NCBI RefSeq assembly: GCF_025905425.1
Contig: NZ_CP109603.1
Location: 5,472,501 to 5,536,500, forward strand
Length of the DNA: 64,000 nucleotides
From: Pseudomonas putida
Lineage (GTDB): Bacteria > Pseudomonadota > Gammaproteobacteria > Pseudomonadales > Pseudomonadaceae
Reading direction: 5' to 3'
Shown: positions 36,584 to 46,260 of the stretch, in pieces
How the letters are laid out: each line of letters begins with the position of its first letter
How positions within the stretch are numbered: the stretch's first letter is position 1
Notes under the pieces: model-generated
The model's input: only the letters and a program-made list of their open reading frames with translations
What the model was told of the DNA's origin: nothing
Database searches by the model: none
Made by a program: the position numbers and the translations under genes

Positions 36584-37062
36584 GCAATCCGCGCAGAATG
36601 GCGCGCCGGGCCCGCATGTTGCGCTGGTTGCTGAACCTCTACCCACCGTACCTGGGCGCCGGCATCCGTGTGCAGCACATCAGCCCGGACATGCGCAGCG
36701 TCAAGGTATGCATGAAACTCACCCGCTGGAACCGCAATTACGTCGGTACCCAGTTCGGCGGCAGCCTTTACTCGATGGTCGATCCGTTCTACATGCTGCT
36801 GCTGATCGAGCAGCTGGGGCGTGAGTACATCGTCTGGGACAAGGCGGCGAGCATCGATTTCATCTCGCCGGGCAAAGGCCCTGTGTACGCCGAATTCCAC
36901 CTCGACGATGCCTTGCTTGACGAGATCCGCCAGCAAACGGCCACGGGCAAGAAGTGCCTGCCGCGTTTGCAGGTGGATATCCGCGACGGCGCCGGCGAGC
37001 TGGTGGCGCGGGTCGATAAAACCCTATACGTGCGGCTCAAGCCGCAAGCGAGGCAGGCGTAA
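36580..37062 (+). CDS. DUF4442 hotdog-fold thioesterase-like protein
   Basis: This 160-residue protein has the hotdog-fold look of the DUF4442 family: VKVCMKLTRWNRNYVGTQFGGSLYSMVDPFYM, then WDKAASIDFISPGKGPVYA and PRLQVDIRDGAGELVARVDKTLYVR. Hotdog enzymes usually hydrolyse acyl-CoA or act on acyl groups. The central helix has the Asp in SMVDPFYM that could be catalytic. It sits between ubiH and ubiI with overlap or a 3-bp gap, so a link to quinone or lipid metabolism is likely but unproven. Confidence 0.8.
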   Translation: MSNPRRMARRARMLRWLLNLYPPYLGAGIRVQHISPDMRSVKVCMKLTRWNRNYVGTQFGGSLYSMVDPFYMLLLIEQLGREYIVWDKAASIDFISPGKGPVYAEFHLDDALLDEIRQQTATGKKCLPRLQVDIRDGAGELVARVDKTLYVRLKPQARQA

Positions 37063-37065
37063 GGC

Positions 37066-38289
37066 ATGGAAATGCGCGCAGATCTGTTGATTGTCGGTGC
37101 CGGTATGGTCGGCAGCGCCCTGGCCCTGGCATTGCGCCACAGTGGCCTGGACATTCTCCTGCTCGACGGCAGCCCGCTGTCGGTAAAACCCTTCGATACC
37201 GAGGCACCGTTCGAGCCGCGTGTCAGTGCCCTGTCGGCGGCCAGCCAGCGCATTCTGGAGCGCCTGGGTGCCTGGGACGGCATCGCCCGGCGGCGGGCCA
37301 CGCCGTATACCGACATGCACGTCTGGGATGGCAGCGGTACGGGCCAGATCCACTTCTCGGCGGCCAGCGTGCATGCCCAGGTGCTCGGCCACATCGTCGA
37401 AAACCGGGTGGTGCAGGACGGCTTGCTGGAGCGTCTGCATGACAGCGACATCGGCCTGCTGCCCAACGCGCGGCTGGAGCAAATGCGCCGCTCTGGTGAC
37501 GAGTGGCTGCTGACCCTGGCTGACGGCCGCCAGCTGCGGGCGCCGTTGGTGGTGGCGGCGGATGGCGCCAACTCGGCGGTACGCCGCCTGACCGGTTGCG
37601 AGACCCGTGAGTGGGATTACCTGCACCACGCCATCGTCACCAGCGTGCGCTGCAACGCGGGGCACCAGTCCACGGCCTGGCAGCGCTTCACCGACGAGGG
37701 CCCGCTGGCGTTCCTGCCGCTGACGCGCGATGGCCAGCAGGACTGGTGCTCGATTGTCTGGTCGACTACGCCAGAGCACGCCGAGCAATTGATGGCGCTG
37801 GACGAGCCGGCCTTCCTCAAGGCCCTGGAGCGCGCCTTCGAGGGGCGCTTGGGCGAGGTACTGCAGGCGGACCCACGGGTGTGCGTGCCACTGCGCCAGC
37901 GCCATGCCAAGCGCTATGTGGATGAGGGCCTGGCGTTGATTGGCGATGCCGCGCACACCATTCACCCGTTGGCCGGCCAAGGCGTCAACCTGGGGTTCCT
38001 CGATGCCGCCGTGCTGGCCGAGGTGTTGGTGAATGCCTGTGAGCGCGGCGAACGGCTGGCGGATGTGAAGGTGCTGAGCCGCTATGAGCGTCGGCGCATG
38101 CCGCACAACCTGGGGCTGATGGCGGCCATGGAAGGTTTCGAGCGGCTGTTCCAGGCCAATCCACTGCCGTTGCGCTGGCTGCGCAACAGTGGTTTGAAGC
38201 TGGTGGAGCAGATGCCGGAGGCCAAGGCATTGTTCGTGCGCCAGGCATTGGGGTTGAGCGGGGACCTGCCGGAATTGGCCAAACCCTGA
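37066..38289 (+). CDS. ubiI: Ubiquinone biosynthesis hydroxylase UbiI (VisC-like)
   Basis: This 407-residue FAD monooxygenase resembles UbiI/VisC, which hydroxylates C5 of the ubiquinone ring. Motifs are the N-terminal [27 protein letters not shown], and the GD motif [23 protein letters not shown]. It differs from its operon mate UbiH by keeping GD, and by its [13 protein letters not shown] region. It is the last gene of the ygfB-pepP-ubiH operon, 3 bp after the thioesterase. Confidence 0.88.
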   Translation: MEMRADLLIVGAGMVGSALALALRHSGLDILLLDGSPLSVKPFDTEAPFEPRVSALSAASQRILERLGAWDGIARRRATPYTDMHVWDGSGTGQIHFSAASVHAQVLGHIVENRVVQDGLLERLHDSDIGLLPNARLEQMRRSGDEWLLTLADGRQLRAPLVVAADGANSAVRRLTGCETREWDYLHHAIVTSVRCNAGHQSTAWQRFTDEGPLAFLPLTRDGQQDWCSIVWSTTPEHAEQLMALDEPAFLKALERAFEGRLGEVLQADPRVCVPLRQRHAKRYVDEGLALIGDAAHTIHPLAGQGVNLGFLDAAVLAEVLVNACERGERLADVKVLSRYERRRMPHNLGLMAAMEGFERLFQANPLPLRWLRNSGLKLVEQMPEAKALFVRQALGLSGDLPELAKP

Positions 38290-38351
38290 GTGTGCCGGGG
38301 CCGCGAAGCAGCCCCTGCAACATCCGGTAACGGCTCGAAGGGTGAGTGACA

Positions 38352-38388
38352 AAATGGGATTCACTACCATTTGCGCCTCTCATACGAT
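38352..38388 (+). promoter_or_regulatory. Promoter with overlapping inverted repeat upstream of the iron-type binding protein gene
   Basis: TTCACT (38360-38365) and TACGAT (38383-38388) fit -35 and -10 boxes with 17-bp spacing. An inverted repeat AAATGG (38352-38357) and CCATTT (38367-38372) surrounds the -35. A repressor there would block the promoter. Fur is an obvious candidate given the downstream gene, but the repeat is not a clear Fur box. Confidence 0.4.
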
Positions 38389-38404
38389 CCGAGGAGTGCT
38401 TTCC

Positions 38405-39406
38405 ATGTTGCCACGCAAGCCCCTACTGGCCGCCCTGGCCCTGACCCTGTTCGGCGGCACTGCCCAGGCGGCGGAAGAGGTGGTGGTGTACTCCTCGCGC
38501 ATCGACGAGCTGATCAAGCCAGTGTTCGACGCCTACACCGCCAAGACCGGGGTCAAGATCAAGTTCATTACCGACAAGGAAGCCCCCCTGATGCAACGCA
38601 TCAAGGCCGAGGGCGAGAACGGTGTGGCCGACCTGCTGCTGACCGTCGATGCCGGCAACCTCTGGCAGGCCGAGCAGATGGGCATCCTGCAGCCGATCAA
38701 GTCCGACATCATCGACCAGAACATCCCATCGCAATACCGTGCCTCGTCCCATGACTGGACCGGCCTGAGCCTGCGTGCCCGTACCATCATCTATGCCACC
38801 GACCGGGTCAAACCCGAAGAGCTGAGCACCTACGAAGCCCTGGCCGACAAGCAGTGGGAAGGCCGTCTGTGCCTGCGCACCGCGAAGAAGGTCTACAACC
38901 AGTCGCTGACCGCCACACTGATCGAGACCCACGGTGAGGCGAAGACCGAAGCGATCGTCAAAGGTTGGGTCAATAACCTGTCCACCGATGTGTTCTCCGA
39001 TGACAACGCCGTGATCCAGGCCATCGAAGCTGGCCAGTGCGATGTGGGTGTGGTCAACACCTACTACTACGGGCGCCTGCACAAGCAGAACCCCAACCTG
39101 CCGATCAAGATCTTCTGGCCCAACCAGGGCGACCGTGGCGTGCACGTGAATCTGTCGGGTATTGGCCTGACCAAACATGCACCGCACCCAGAGGCTGCGA
39201 AAAAGCTGGTGGAATGGATGACCGGCGAGGATGCGCAGAAGCTGTTCGCCGACATCAACCAGGAGTTCCCGGCCAACCCGAAGGTCAAGCCGTCGGAAGA
39301 GGTTGCAGCCTGGGGCAGCTTCAAGGCTGACAGCATTCCGGTCGAGATCGCTGGCAAGCGCCAGGCAGAAGCGATTCGCTTGATGGATCGGGCTGGCTGG
39401 AACTAA
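38405..39406 (+). CDS. Periplasmic Fe(III)-type substrate-binding protein (FbpA-like)
   Basis: This 333-residue protein has a signal peptide ([21 protein letters not shown], cleaved after AQA) and the FbpA-type fold: [37 protein letters not shown] region, NTYYYGR with the tyrosine pair expected to hold iron, and [17 protein letters not shown]. The ATG at 38405 is preferred to an upstream one that would precede a non-signal stretch; GAGGAGTG lies in front. A matching permease gene follows after a REP pair, but no ATPase gene follows. Confidence 0.88.
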   Translation: MLPRKPLLAALALTLFGGTAQAAEEVVVYSSRIDELIKPVFDAYTAKTGVKIKFITDKEAPLMQRIKAEGENGVADLLLTVDAGNLWQAEQMGILQPIKSDIIDQNIPSQYRASSHDWTGLSLRARTIIYATDRVKPEELSTYEALADKQWEGRLCLRTAKKVYNQSLTATLIETHGEAKTEAIVKGWVNNLSTDVFSDDNAVIQAIEAGQCDVGVVNTYYYGRLHKQNPNLPIKIFWPNQGDRGVHVNLSGIGLTKHAPHPEAAKKLVEWMTGEDAQKLFADINQEFPANPKVKPSEEVAAWGSFKADSIPVEIAGKRQAEAIRLMDRAGWN

Positions 39407-39430
39407 GTTATCCTTCCGGGGCCTGCAAGG

Positions 39431-39520
39431 GCCCTTTCGCGGGCAAGCCCGCTCCCATAGGTTTCTGAAAGCCTTCTAAGGCTGTGCAGAACCCTGTGGG
39501 AGCGGGCTTGCCCGCGAACG
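39431..39520. repeat. Inverted pair of REP elements between binding protein and permease genes
   Basis: Copies at 39431-39461 and 39492-39520 face each other. They lie between two co-directional genes that probably form one operon, so the hairpin may change downstream expression by stabilising or terminating the mRNA. Confidence 0.9.
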
Positions 39521-39558
39521 ACCGCGCAGCGGTCGCAATCGCAATCGAGAGTCTGACC

Positions 39559-41175
39559 TTGCCCCACACCCCCCAACGTCGCTGGTACCTCCCGGTCTCC
39601 CTGATCGCCGCCCTGGTGCTGTTGCCCCTGAGCGTCCTGCTGCTGTCATGGCAGTCGATCGACCTGCAAATCTGGTCACACCTGCTCGACACCCAGATGA
39701 GCCGCCTGCTCGGCAACACCCTGACCTTGGTGCTGGGCGTAGGCATCGGCGTCACCGTACTGGGGGTCAGCCTGGCCTGGCTTACCAGCCTCTGCGAATT
39801 CCCCGGGCGGAGCTGGCTGGACTGGGCGTTGATGCTGCCGTTCGCCATCCCCGCCTACGTGCTGGCATTCGTCTTCGTCGGCCTGCTGGATTTTGCCGGC
39901 CCCGTGCAAAGCGCCCTGCGTGAAGTGTTCGGGCCGATGCGCCTGCCACGCGTGCGCTCCACAGGCGGGGTGATCATCGTGCTGGTGCTGGTGTTCTACC
40001 CTTACGTCTACCTGCTCGCGCGCACGGCCTTTCTGGCGCAGGGCAGGGGCCTGATGGAGGCGGCCAGGGTACTGGGGCTGTCGCCGCTGCAGGCGTTTTG
40101 GCGCGTCGCGTTGCCCATGGCGCGGCCGGCCATCGGCGCCGGTATCGCCCTGGCATTGATGGAAACCCTGGCCGATTTCGGTGCGGTGGCGGTATTCAAT
40201 TTCGATACCTTCACCACGGCCATCTACAAGACCTGGTACGGCTTCTTCAGCCTCTCTAGCGCGGCGCAGTTGGCCAGTTTGCTGCTGTTGGCGGTGATGC
40301 TGGTGCTCTATGGCGAGCGCCGTGCCCGCGGCGCGAGCCGCACGGGTAATGAGCGACCGCGCGGGCAGGCGCTTTATCACCTGCGCGGGGCCAAGGCCCT
40401 GCTGGCCAGCGGCTGGTGCCTGCTGGTGTTCGCCTGTGCCTTCGTCATACCGCTGCTGCAACTGCTGGTGTGGTTCTGGCAGCGCGGGCGGCATGACCTG
40501 GATGACCGTTATGTTGGCCTGGTGCTGCACACCTTGTACCTGGGCGGCATGGCCGCGTTGATCACGGTCAGCGTGGCACTGCTGCTGGCCTTTGCCCGAC
40601 GCCAGGCGCCGACAGGCGGCATCCGCGCCGGGGTCGGCCTGGCCAACCTCGGTTATGCCTTGCCCGGCTCGGTGCTGGCAGTGTCGATCATGCTCGCCTT
40701 CAGTTACCTCGATAACCAGCTGGTGGTGCCCGTCTCCACGTGGCTGGGCGGTGCAGGCAAACCCTTGCTGCTGGGCAGCCTCGCGGCTTTGCTGCTGGCC
40801 TATCTGGTGCGCTTCATCGCCGTGGCCTACGGGCCGCTGGAAAGCAGCCTGGAGCGTATCCGGCCCTCGTTGCCGGAAGCGTCGCGCAGCTTGGGCGTCG
40901 GCGGCGTGGCATTGTTTTTCAAGGTGTATCTGCCGTTGCTGGTGCCCGGTGCACTGAGTGCTGCCTTGCTGGTGTTTGTCGATGTGCTGAAGGAAATGCC
41001 GGCCACCTTGCTGATGCGCCCCTTCGGCTGGGACACCCTAGCGGTACGCGTGTTCGAGATGACCAGCGAGGGCGAGTGGGCCCGTGCCTCGCTGCCTGCT
41101 TTGACCCTGGTGCTGGTGGGCCTGCTGCCGGTCATCGGGCTGATTCGCCGTTCAGCTCGGCGCCCTGGTCACTGA
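39559..41175 (+). CDS. ABC-type Fe(III) permease (FbpB-like)
   Basis: This permease has two fused membrane halves with about twelve membrane segments, each half carrying the cytoplasmic EAA-type loop (EAARVLGLSPLQAFWRVALP and PEASRSLGVGGVALFFKVYLP). It matches FbpB/HitB-type iron permeases at about 540 residues. I chose the TTG at 39559 (538 residues); starting at the ATG 75 bp upstream would translate a REP element (VGAGLPA), which is artefactual. The weak GAGAG site and TTG suggest low expression. Its partner ATPase is not adjacent. Confidence 0.85.
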   Translation: MPHTPQRRWYLPVSLIAALVLLPLSVLLLSWQSIDLQIWSHLLDTQMSRLLGNTLTLVLGVGIGVTVLGVSLAWLTSLCEFPGRSWLDWALMLPFAIPAYVLAFVFVGLLDFAGPVQSALREVFGPMRLPRVRSTGGVIIVLVLVFYPYVYLLARTAFLAQGRGLMEAARVLGLSPLQAFWRVALPMARPAIGAGIALALMETLADFGAVAVFNFDTFTTAIYKTWYGFFSLSSAAQLASLLLLAVMLVLYGERRARGASRTGNERPRGQALYHLRGAKALLASGWCLLVFACAFVIPLLQLLVWFWQRGRHDLDDRYVGLVLHTLYLGGMAALITVSVALLLAFARRQAPTGGIRAGVGLANLGYALPGSVLAVSIMLAFSYLDNQLVVPVSTWLGGAGKPLLLGSLAALLLAYLVRFIAVAYGPLESSLERIRPSLPEASRSLGVGGVALFFKVYLPLLVPGALSAALLVFVDVLKEMPATLLMRPFGWDTLAVRVFEMTSEGEWARASLPALTLVLVGLLPVIGLIRRSARRPGH

Positions 41176-41304
41176 CAGTAAGGGTGCCAGCCCGCGCCCA
41201 TGCGGCTACAATGCGCGGCATTCGCGCGGCGGGTCCTACAAGAAGAGCTGACGACTAAACGTTATCGACCGCCGCCGCTTCGCCACGCCCGGAAGGAGAA
41301 ACCC

Positions 41305-42387
41305 ATGGGACAGCGCACGCTTCTGTATGACCTGCACCTGGCGCTTGGCGCCAAGACGGTCGATTTTGGCGGCTGGGACATGCCCCTGCACTATGGCTCG
41401 CAAGTCGAGGAGCACCATCAGGTACGCAGTGACTGCGGGGTTTTCGATGTTTCCCATATGACCGTCATCGACGTCAGTGGCCGTGATGCCACCGCTTGGT
41501 TGCAGCATTTGCTGGCCAACGATGTCGCCCGCCTCGACGCTGTCGGCAAGGCGCTGTACAGCCCGCTGCTCAACGAAGAGGGCGGGGTCATCGATGACCT
41601 GATCGCCTATCGCACCGAAGCCGGCTACCGCCTGGTCACCAACGCCGCTACCCGCGCCAAGGTACTCGCTTGGCTCAAGGCCCAGGAAAGCGGGTTCTCG
41701 GTCGATTTCGCGGTGCGCTTGGACCTGGCCATTCTCGCCATCCAAGGCCCGCAGGCCCGTGGCAGGGTCGCAGCCCTGCTCAGCCCCTCGCGCGCCGCGC
41801 TGATTCGCGAGTTGCGCCCGTTCGAAGGTATTGCCGACGGTGACTGGTTCATTGCCCGCACCGGTTATACCGGTGAAGACGGCCTGGAAATCATCCTGCC
41901 AGGCCACGAGGCCGTTACTTTCTACAACGACCTGGTCGGCGCCGGCATTGCCCCCAGTGGCCTGGGCGCCCGCGATACCCTGCGTCTGGAAGCCGGCATG
42001 AACCTTTACGGGCAGGACATCGACGAACGCCACACCCCACTGACGTCTAACCTGGGCTGGAGCATCGCCTGGGAGCCGGCCGCGCGCGAATTCATCGGCC
42101 GCAAAAAACTGTTGGAGGAAATCGAACAGGGTGTGAAGGAAAAACTGGTTGGCCTGGTGCTGGAAGAGCGCGGCGTTTTGCGTGCCCATCAAGTGGTTCG
42201 CGTTGCTGGTATTGGCGAAGGAGAGATCACCAGTGGTAGTTTCTCTCCTACGCTGAGCAAATCCATTGCCCTGGCGCGTTTACCCATGGCCACCGGCGAC
42301 CGCGCCGAGGTCGAGATTCGCGGCAAGTGGTACCCGGTGCGGGTGGTCAAGCCGACCTTCGTGCGCCACGGCAAAATCCTGATTTGA
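41305..42387 (+). CDS. gcvT: Glycine cleavage system T protein (aminomethyltransferase)
   Basis: GcvT moves the methylene group from the lipoyl-bound aminomethyl intermediate to tetrahydrofolate. The 360-residue length fits. Motifs include LYDLHLALGAKTVDFGGWDM, the conserved VFDVSHM region with the folate-binding Asp, and TGYTGEDGLEII. I chose the ATG at 41305 because it follows a strong GGAAGGAG site and similarity starts there. It begins the gcvT-gcvH-gcvP set; I see no glycine riboswitch in the short upstream region. Confidence 0.95.
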   Translation: MGQRTLLYDLHLALGAKTVDFGGWDMPLHYGSQVEEHHQVRSDCGVFDVSHMTVIDVSGRDATAWLQHLLANDVARLDAVGKALYSPLLNEEGGVIDDLIAYRTEAGYRLVTNAATRAKVLAWLKAQESGFSVDFAVRLDLAILAIQGPQARGRVAALLSPSRAALIRELRPFEGIADGDWFIARTGYTGEDGLEIILPGHEAVTFYNDLVGAGIAPSGLGARDTLRLEAGMNLYGQDIDERHTPLTSNLGWSIAWEPAAREFIGRKKLLEEIEQGVKEKLVGLVLEERGVLRAHQVVRVAGIGEGEITSGSFSPTLSKSIALARLPMATGDRAEVEIRGKWYPVRVVKPTFVRHGKILI

Positions 42388-42438
42388 ACCATTTTTAACC
42401 GGCGGGCCGACCGCTGAGCCAATCGAGGAATTCAAGAC

Positions 42439-42822
42439 ATGAGCAATATCCCCGCCGAACTGCGTTTTGCCGAAAGCCACGAGTGGGCGCGCCTGGAAAG
42501 CGACGGCACAGTGACCGTTGGCATCAGCGACCACGCACAAGAAGCCCTGGGTGACGTCGTGTTCGTCGAACTGGCGGAAGTCGGCAAGGTATTCGCCCAG
42601 GGCGACGCCGCTGGCGTGGTCGAGTCGGTCAAGGCCGCTTCCGACATCTACGCCCCGATCGGTGGTGAAGTGATCGCGGTCAACGAAGCGTTGGCCGACA
42701 CCCCGGAGCTGCTCAACGAAGAGCCTTACGGTGCCTGGATCTTCAAGCTCAAGCCAAGCGACAAGGCTGAGCTGGACAAGCTGCTGGATGCTGCGGGTTA
42801 TCAGGCTGCCATCGGCGAGTAA
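42439..42822 (+). CDS. gcvH: Glycine cleavage system H protein (lipoyl carrier)
   Basis: GcvH carries the aminomethyl group on a lipoylated lysine. The 127 residues form a small lipoyl domain; the modified Lys sits in [14 protein letters not shown]. The N-terminal [24 protein letters not shown] and C-terminal [13 protein letters not shown] are typical. It starts 51 bp after gcvT. A half-REP hairpin follows before gcvP. Confidence 0.96.
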   Translation: MSNIPAELRFAESHEWARLESDGTVTVGISDHAQEALGDVVFVELAEVGKVFAQGDAAGVVESVKAASDIYAPIGGEVIAVNEALADTPELLNEEPYGAWIFKLKPSDKAELDKLLDAAGYQAAIGE

Positions 42823-42832
42823 TACCGCGTCG

Positions 42833-42863
42833 CCTTCTTCGCGGGGTTACCCGCGAAGAGGCC
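42833..42863. repeat. Partial REP hairpin between gcvH and gcvP
   Basis: CTTCGCGGG (42837-42845) pairs with CCCGCGAAG (42850-42858) around GTTA. It is a shortened REP-type palindrome with no T run, so it may reduce gcvP expression relative to gcvH, or may be neutral. Confidence 0.6.
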
Positions 42864-42953
42864 GGGCCTGCACGCAAGTTTCCCCGCAGAATCGGCAATC
42901 CTTCCTAGACTTATAAGTCTCCACGAGGCCTGGTTTAGGAAGAGAGCGTCGTC

Positions 42954-45827
42954 ATGTCCCAGTCGCCGTCCCTGCATCAACTGCAAGAGCTCAACCCTTT
43001 CCTGCGTCGCCACCTTGGCCCCGATGCCTCGGAGCAGCAGGCCATGCTCAGCGCGTTGGGTGTTGCCAGCCGCAGCGAGCTGATCGAGCAGACGGTCCCG
43101 CCGGGGATTCGCCTCAATCGCCCCCTCGACCTGCCGCCGGCGCTGGACGAACAGGCCGCACTGGCCAAGCTTGCCGGTTACGCCGAACAGAACCAGGTCT
43201 GGACCAGCCTCATCGGCATGGGCTACCACGGCACCATCACCCCGACCGTCATCCTGCGCAACGTCCTGGAAAACCCCGGCTGGTACACCGCCTATACGCC
43301 TTACCAACCGGAAATTGCCCAAGGGCGGCTGGAGGCGTTGTTGAATTTCCAGCAGATGGTCATCGACCTGACTGGCCTGGCCCTGGCCAATGCTTCGCTG
43401 CTCGACGAGGCCACCGCCGCCGCCGAAGCCATGGCCTTAGCCAAGCGCGTGGCGCGCAACAAGAGCAATGCCTTTTTCGCTGACGAGCACTGCCACCCGC
43501 AAACCCTCTCTGTACTGAAAACCCGCGCCGAGGGTTTTGGCTTTGAACTGATCGTCGATTCTGTGGATAACCTGGCCAAGCACGCGGTCTTCGGTGCTTT
43601 GTTGCAGTACCCGGACACCCATGGCGAAGTGCGCGACCTGCGCCCGTTGATCGATCAGTTGCACAGTCAGCACGCCTTGGCCTGTGTTGCCGCCGACCTG
43701 CTCAGCCTGGTGGTGCTGGCGCCACCCGGTGAGCTGGGCGCCGATGTGGTCTTGGGCTCGACCCAGCGCTTTGGCGTACCGATGGGCTACGGCGGCCCAC
43801 ACGCGGCCTATTTCGCCTGCCGTGACGACTTCAAACGGGCCATGCCGGGGCGCATCATCGGTGTGTCGCGCGATGCCAGGGGCAATACTGCGCTGCGCAT
43901 GGCCCTGCAGACCCGCGAGCAACACATCCGCCGCGAAAAGGCCAACTCCAACATCTGCACGGCCCAGGTACTGCTGGCCAACATTGCCGGCTTCTATGCC
44001 GTCTACCATGGCCCTGAGGGCTTGCAGCGCATCGCCCAGCGCGTGCATCGGCTGACGTTCATTCTGGCTGCAGGCCTTGAAGCCAAGGGCATCAAGCGGC
44101 TCAATCAGCATTTTTTCGACACCCTGACACTGGACGTGGGCGGCGCGCAGGCGGCGATCATTGAAAGTGCCGAGCACGCGCATATCAACCTGCGCATCCT
44201 CGGGCGCGGGCACCTGGGCGTGAGCCTGGACGAAACGTGCAGCGAACAGACCGTGTTGCGCCTGTTGGACATTTTCCTGGGCGTCGACCACGGCCTGGAC
44301 ATCGCCACCCTCGACCAGTTGGCGCTGCCCGAAGGCATTCCCGCAGGGCTGGTACGGCGCACGCCGTTCCTTGCGCATCCGGTCTTCAACCTGCACCACA
44401 GCGAAACCGAGATGCTGCGCTACCTCAAGCAGCTGGAAAACAAGGACCTGGCGCTGAACCAATCGATGATCCCGCTGGGCTCCTGCACCATGAAACTCAA
44501 CGCCACCAGCGAGATGATCCCCATCACCTGGCCTGCCTTCGCCCAGCTTCACCCCTTCGCGCCGGTTGCTCAGGCGGCGGGCTACAAGGCGATGATCGAC
44601 GAACTGGAAAGCTGGTTATGCGCCATCACGGGTTTTGACGCCATCTGCATGCAGCCCAACTCCGGCGCCCAGGGCGAATACGCCGGCCTCATGGCCATTA
44701 CCCGCTATCACCGCAGCCGCCACCAGCCGCAGCGCACCTTGTGCCTGATACCGTCCTCGGCCCACGGCACCAACCCGGCCTCGGCGCAAATGGCCGGCAT
44801 GGAGGTGGTGATTGTCGAATGCGATGAAGACGGCAACATCGATCTCGCTGACCTCAAGGCCAAGGCGCAAGCGGCCGGGGATCGGCTGTCGTGCCTGATG
44901 GTCACTTACCCCTCGACCCACGGGGTGTATGAAGAGGGTATTCGCGAAATCTGCGACGTGGTGCACCAGCACGGTGGCCAGGTGTACATGGACGGCGCCA
45001 ACCTCAACGCCCAGGTTGGCCTGGCGCGCCCAGCGGACATCGGCGCCGACGTCTCGCACATGAACCTGCACAAGACCTTCTGCATCCCCCATGGGGGCGG
45101 CGGCCCCGGCATGGGGCCGATCGGTATCCGCGCCCATCTCAAGCCCTTTGTCGCCAGCCACCCGGTGGTGCCGGTGCCGGGCCTGGACCCGAACAACAGC
45201 GCGGTCAGTGCCGCACCCTGGGGCAGCGCGAGCATTTTGCCGATCAGCTGGATGTACATCGCCATGATGGGGCCGCAACTGGCCGATGCCAGCGAGGTGG
45301 CGATCCTCTCGGCCAACTACCTGGCCAGCCAGCTGGGTGGTGCCTTCCCGGTGCTTTATCGCGGGCGCAACCAGCGCGTGGCCCACGAATGCATCCTCGA
45401 CCTGCGGCCACTCAAGGCACAGACCGGCATCAGTGAGGAGGATGTGGCCAAGCGCTTGATGGACTACGGCTTCCACGCCCCGACCATGTCATTCCCGGTA
45501 CCGGGTACGTTGATGGTCGAGCCGACCGAGAGTGAGTCCAAAGCCGAGCTGGATCGCTTCGTCGAGGCGATGCTGGCGATCCGTGCGGAAATCGCCCAGG
45601 TGCAGGAGGGCAACTGGCCGGCTGAAGACAACCCGCTCAAGCATGCACCGCATACCCTGGCCGACGTGTTGGCACCGTGGAACAGGCCGTACAGCCTGGA
45701 GCAGGGGATCGCGCCCAGCGCTCACGTACGCCAGCACAAGTATTGGCCAGCGGTGAACCGGGTCGACAATGTGTATGGGGACAGGAATCTGTTCTGTGCG
45801 TGTGTGCCGGTGGAGGCTTACCGCTGA
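42954..45827 (+). CDS. gcvP: Glycine dehydrogenase (decarboxylating), P protein
   Basis: GcvP is the PLP subunit that decarboxylates glycine and loads GcvH. The 957-residue single-chain form has two related halves. The PLP lysine lies in [19 protein letters not shown], preceded by the glycine-rich region, and the N-half carries the pseudo-active fold ([13 protein letters not shown]). It follows gcvH by about 130 bp with a REP-like hairpin between. The start is preceded by GGAAGAG. A perfect hairpin follows the stop. Confidence 0.96.
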   Translation: MSQSPSLHQLQELNPFLRRHLGPDASEQQAMLSALGVASRSELIEQTVPPGIRLNRPLDLPPALDEQAALAKLAGYAEQNQVWTSLIGMGYHGTITPTVILRNVLENPGWYTAYTPYQPEIAQGRLEALLNFQQMVIDLTGLALANASLLDEATAAAEAMALAKRVARNKSNAFFADEHCHPQTLSVLKTRAEGFGFELIVDSVDNLAKHAVFGALLQYPDTHGEVRDLRPLIDQLHSQHALACVAADLLSLVVLAPPGELGADVVLGSTQRFGVPMGYGGPHAAYFACRDDFKRAMPGRIIGVSRDARGNTALRMALQTREQHIRREKANSNICTAQVLLANIAGFYAVYHGPEGLQRIAQRVHRLTFILAAGLEAKGIKRLNQHFFDTLTLDVGGAQAAIIESAEHAHINLRILGRGHLGVSLDETCSEQTVLRLLDIFLGVDHGLDIATLDQLALPEGIPAGLVRRTPFLAHPVFNLHHSETEMLRYLKQLENKDLALNQSMIPLGSCTMKLNATSEMIPITWPAFAQLHPFAPVAQAAGYKAMIDELESWLCAITGFDAICMQPNSGAQGEYAGLMAITRYHRSRHQPQRTLCLIPSSAHGTNPASAQMAGMEVVIVECDEDGNIDLADLKAKAQAAGDRLSCLMVTYPSTHGVYEEGIREICDVVHQHGGQVYMDGANLNAQVGLARPADIGADVSHMNLHKTFCIPHGGGGPGMGPIGIRAHLKPFVASHPVVPVPGLDPNNSAVSAAPWGSASILPISWMYIAMMGPQLADASEVAILSANYLASQLGGAFPVLYRGRNQRVAHECILDLRPLKAQTGISEEDVAKRLMDYGFHAPTMSFPVPGTLMVEPTESESKAELDRFVEAMLAIRAEIAQVQEGNWPAEDNPLKHAPHTLADVLAPWNRPYSLEQGIAPSAHVRQHKYWPAVNRVDNVYGDRNLFCACVPVEAYR

Positions 45828-45828
45828 T

Positions 45829-45852
45829 TATGGGGGGCCTTGGCCCCCCATA
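45829..45852. terminator. Bidirectional hairpin between gcvP and the DUF2388 gene
   Basis: A perfect 11-bp stem TATGGGGGGCC (45829-45839) pairs with GGCCCCCCATA (45842-45852) around a TT loop. It lies between two convergent genes. There is no long T run, so the termination strength is uncertain. Confidence 0.65.
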
Positions 45853-45856
45853 ACAA

Positions 45857-46171
45857 TCACTCGGCTACTGCGTTCTTGGCCAGAATGGCATTGGCCAGTT
45901 CCATGTCGCTGGCCTGCATCCCTGGGTTTTCAGCGCGCACCTGGCGCATTGCTGACTCAAGGAACGGGCCACGAATTGCGCCTTCACTGGCTACGAAGCT
46001 GCCAGCGTCATCCTGCGCGGCCAGCACCAGCTTGTGATCCCTCGACGTCAGGTAGGTCGATGCGGTAGTTGCACCCGAAGAAATCACGTTACGCCAGAAG
46101 GTATCGGCCATGGCGGAGCCGATCGGCAGCGAAAGCAAGGCAGCGGTCGCGATGGCGGTTTTGAGACGCAT
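45857..46171 (-). CDS. DUF2388 family secreted protein
   Basis: This 104-residue protein has a signal peptide (RLKTAIATAALLSLPIGSAMA, cut after AMA) and a short DUF2388 domain: WRNVISSGATTASTYLTSRDHKLVLAAQDDAGSFVASEGAIRG in positions about 25-70. The family is common in Pseudomonas, of unknown function and often in tandem copies. This copy is single. A promoter region of about 90 bp separates it from the GspE-type gene upstream on the same strand. Confidence 0.82.
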   Translation of the reverse strand: MRLKTAIATAALLSLPIGSAMADTFWRNVISSGATTASTYLTSRDHKLVLAAQDDAGSFVASEGAIRGPFLESAMRQVRAENPGMQASDMELANAILAKNAVAE

Positions 46172-46260
46172 GTTGAAACACCTCTAAGGGTGAGGGTTGA
46201 AGATGCGCGATTTGATCGTGCTGAGGGGGTGCAAGTTCCTTGAATACAAGGGAATTTTGC

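Noticed and set aside
39484..39558. ATG start for the iron-type permease 25 codons upstream
   Set aside because: It would translate a REP element (VGAGLPA), a known artefact. The TTG at 39559 is a better start.
41176..41304. Glycine riboswitch upstream of gcvT
   Set aside because: The gap is only 129 bp and I see no paired aptamer-like stems or the conserved glycine-riboswitch core.
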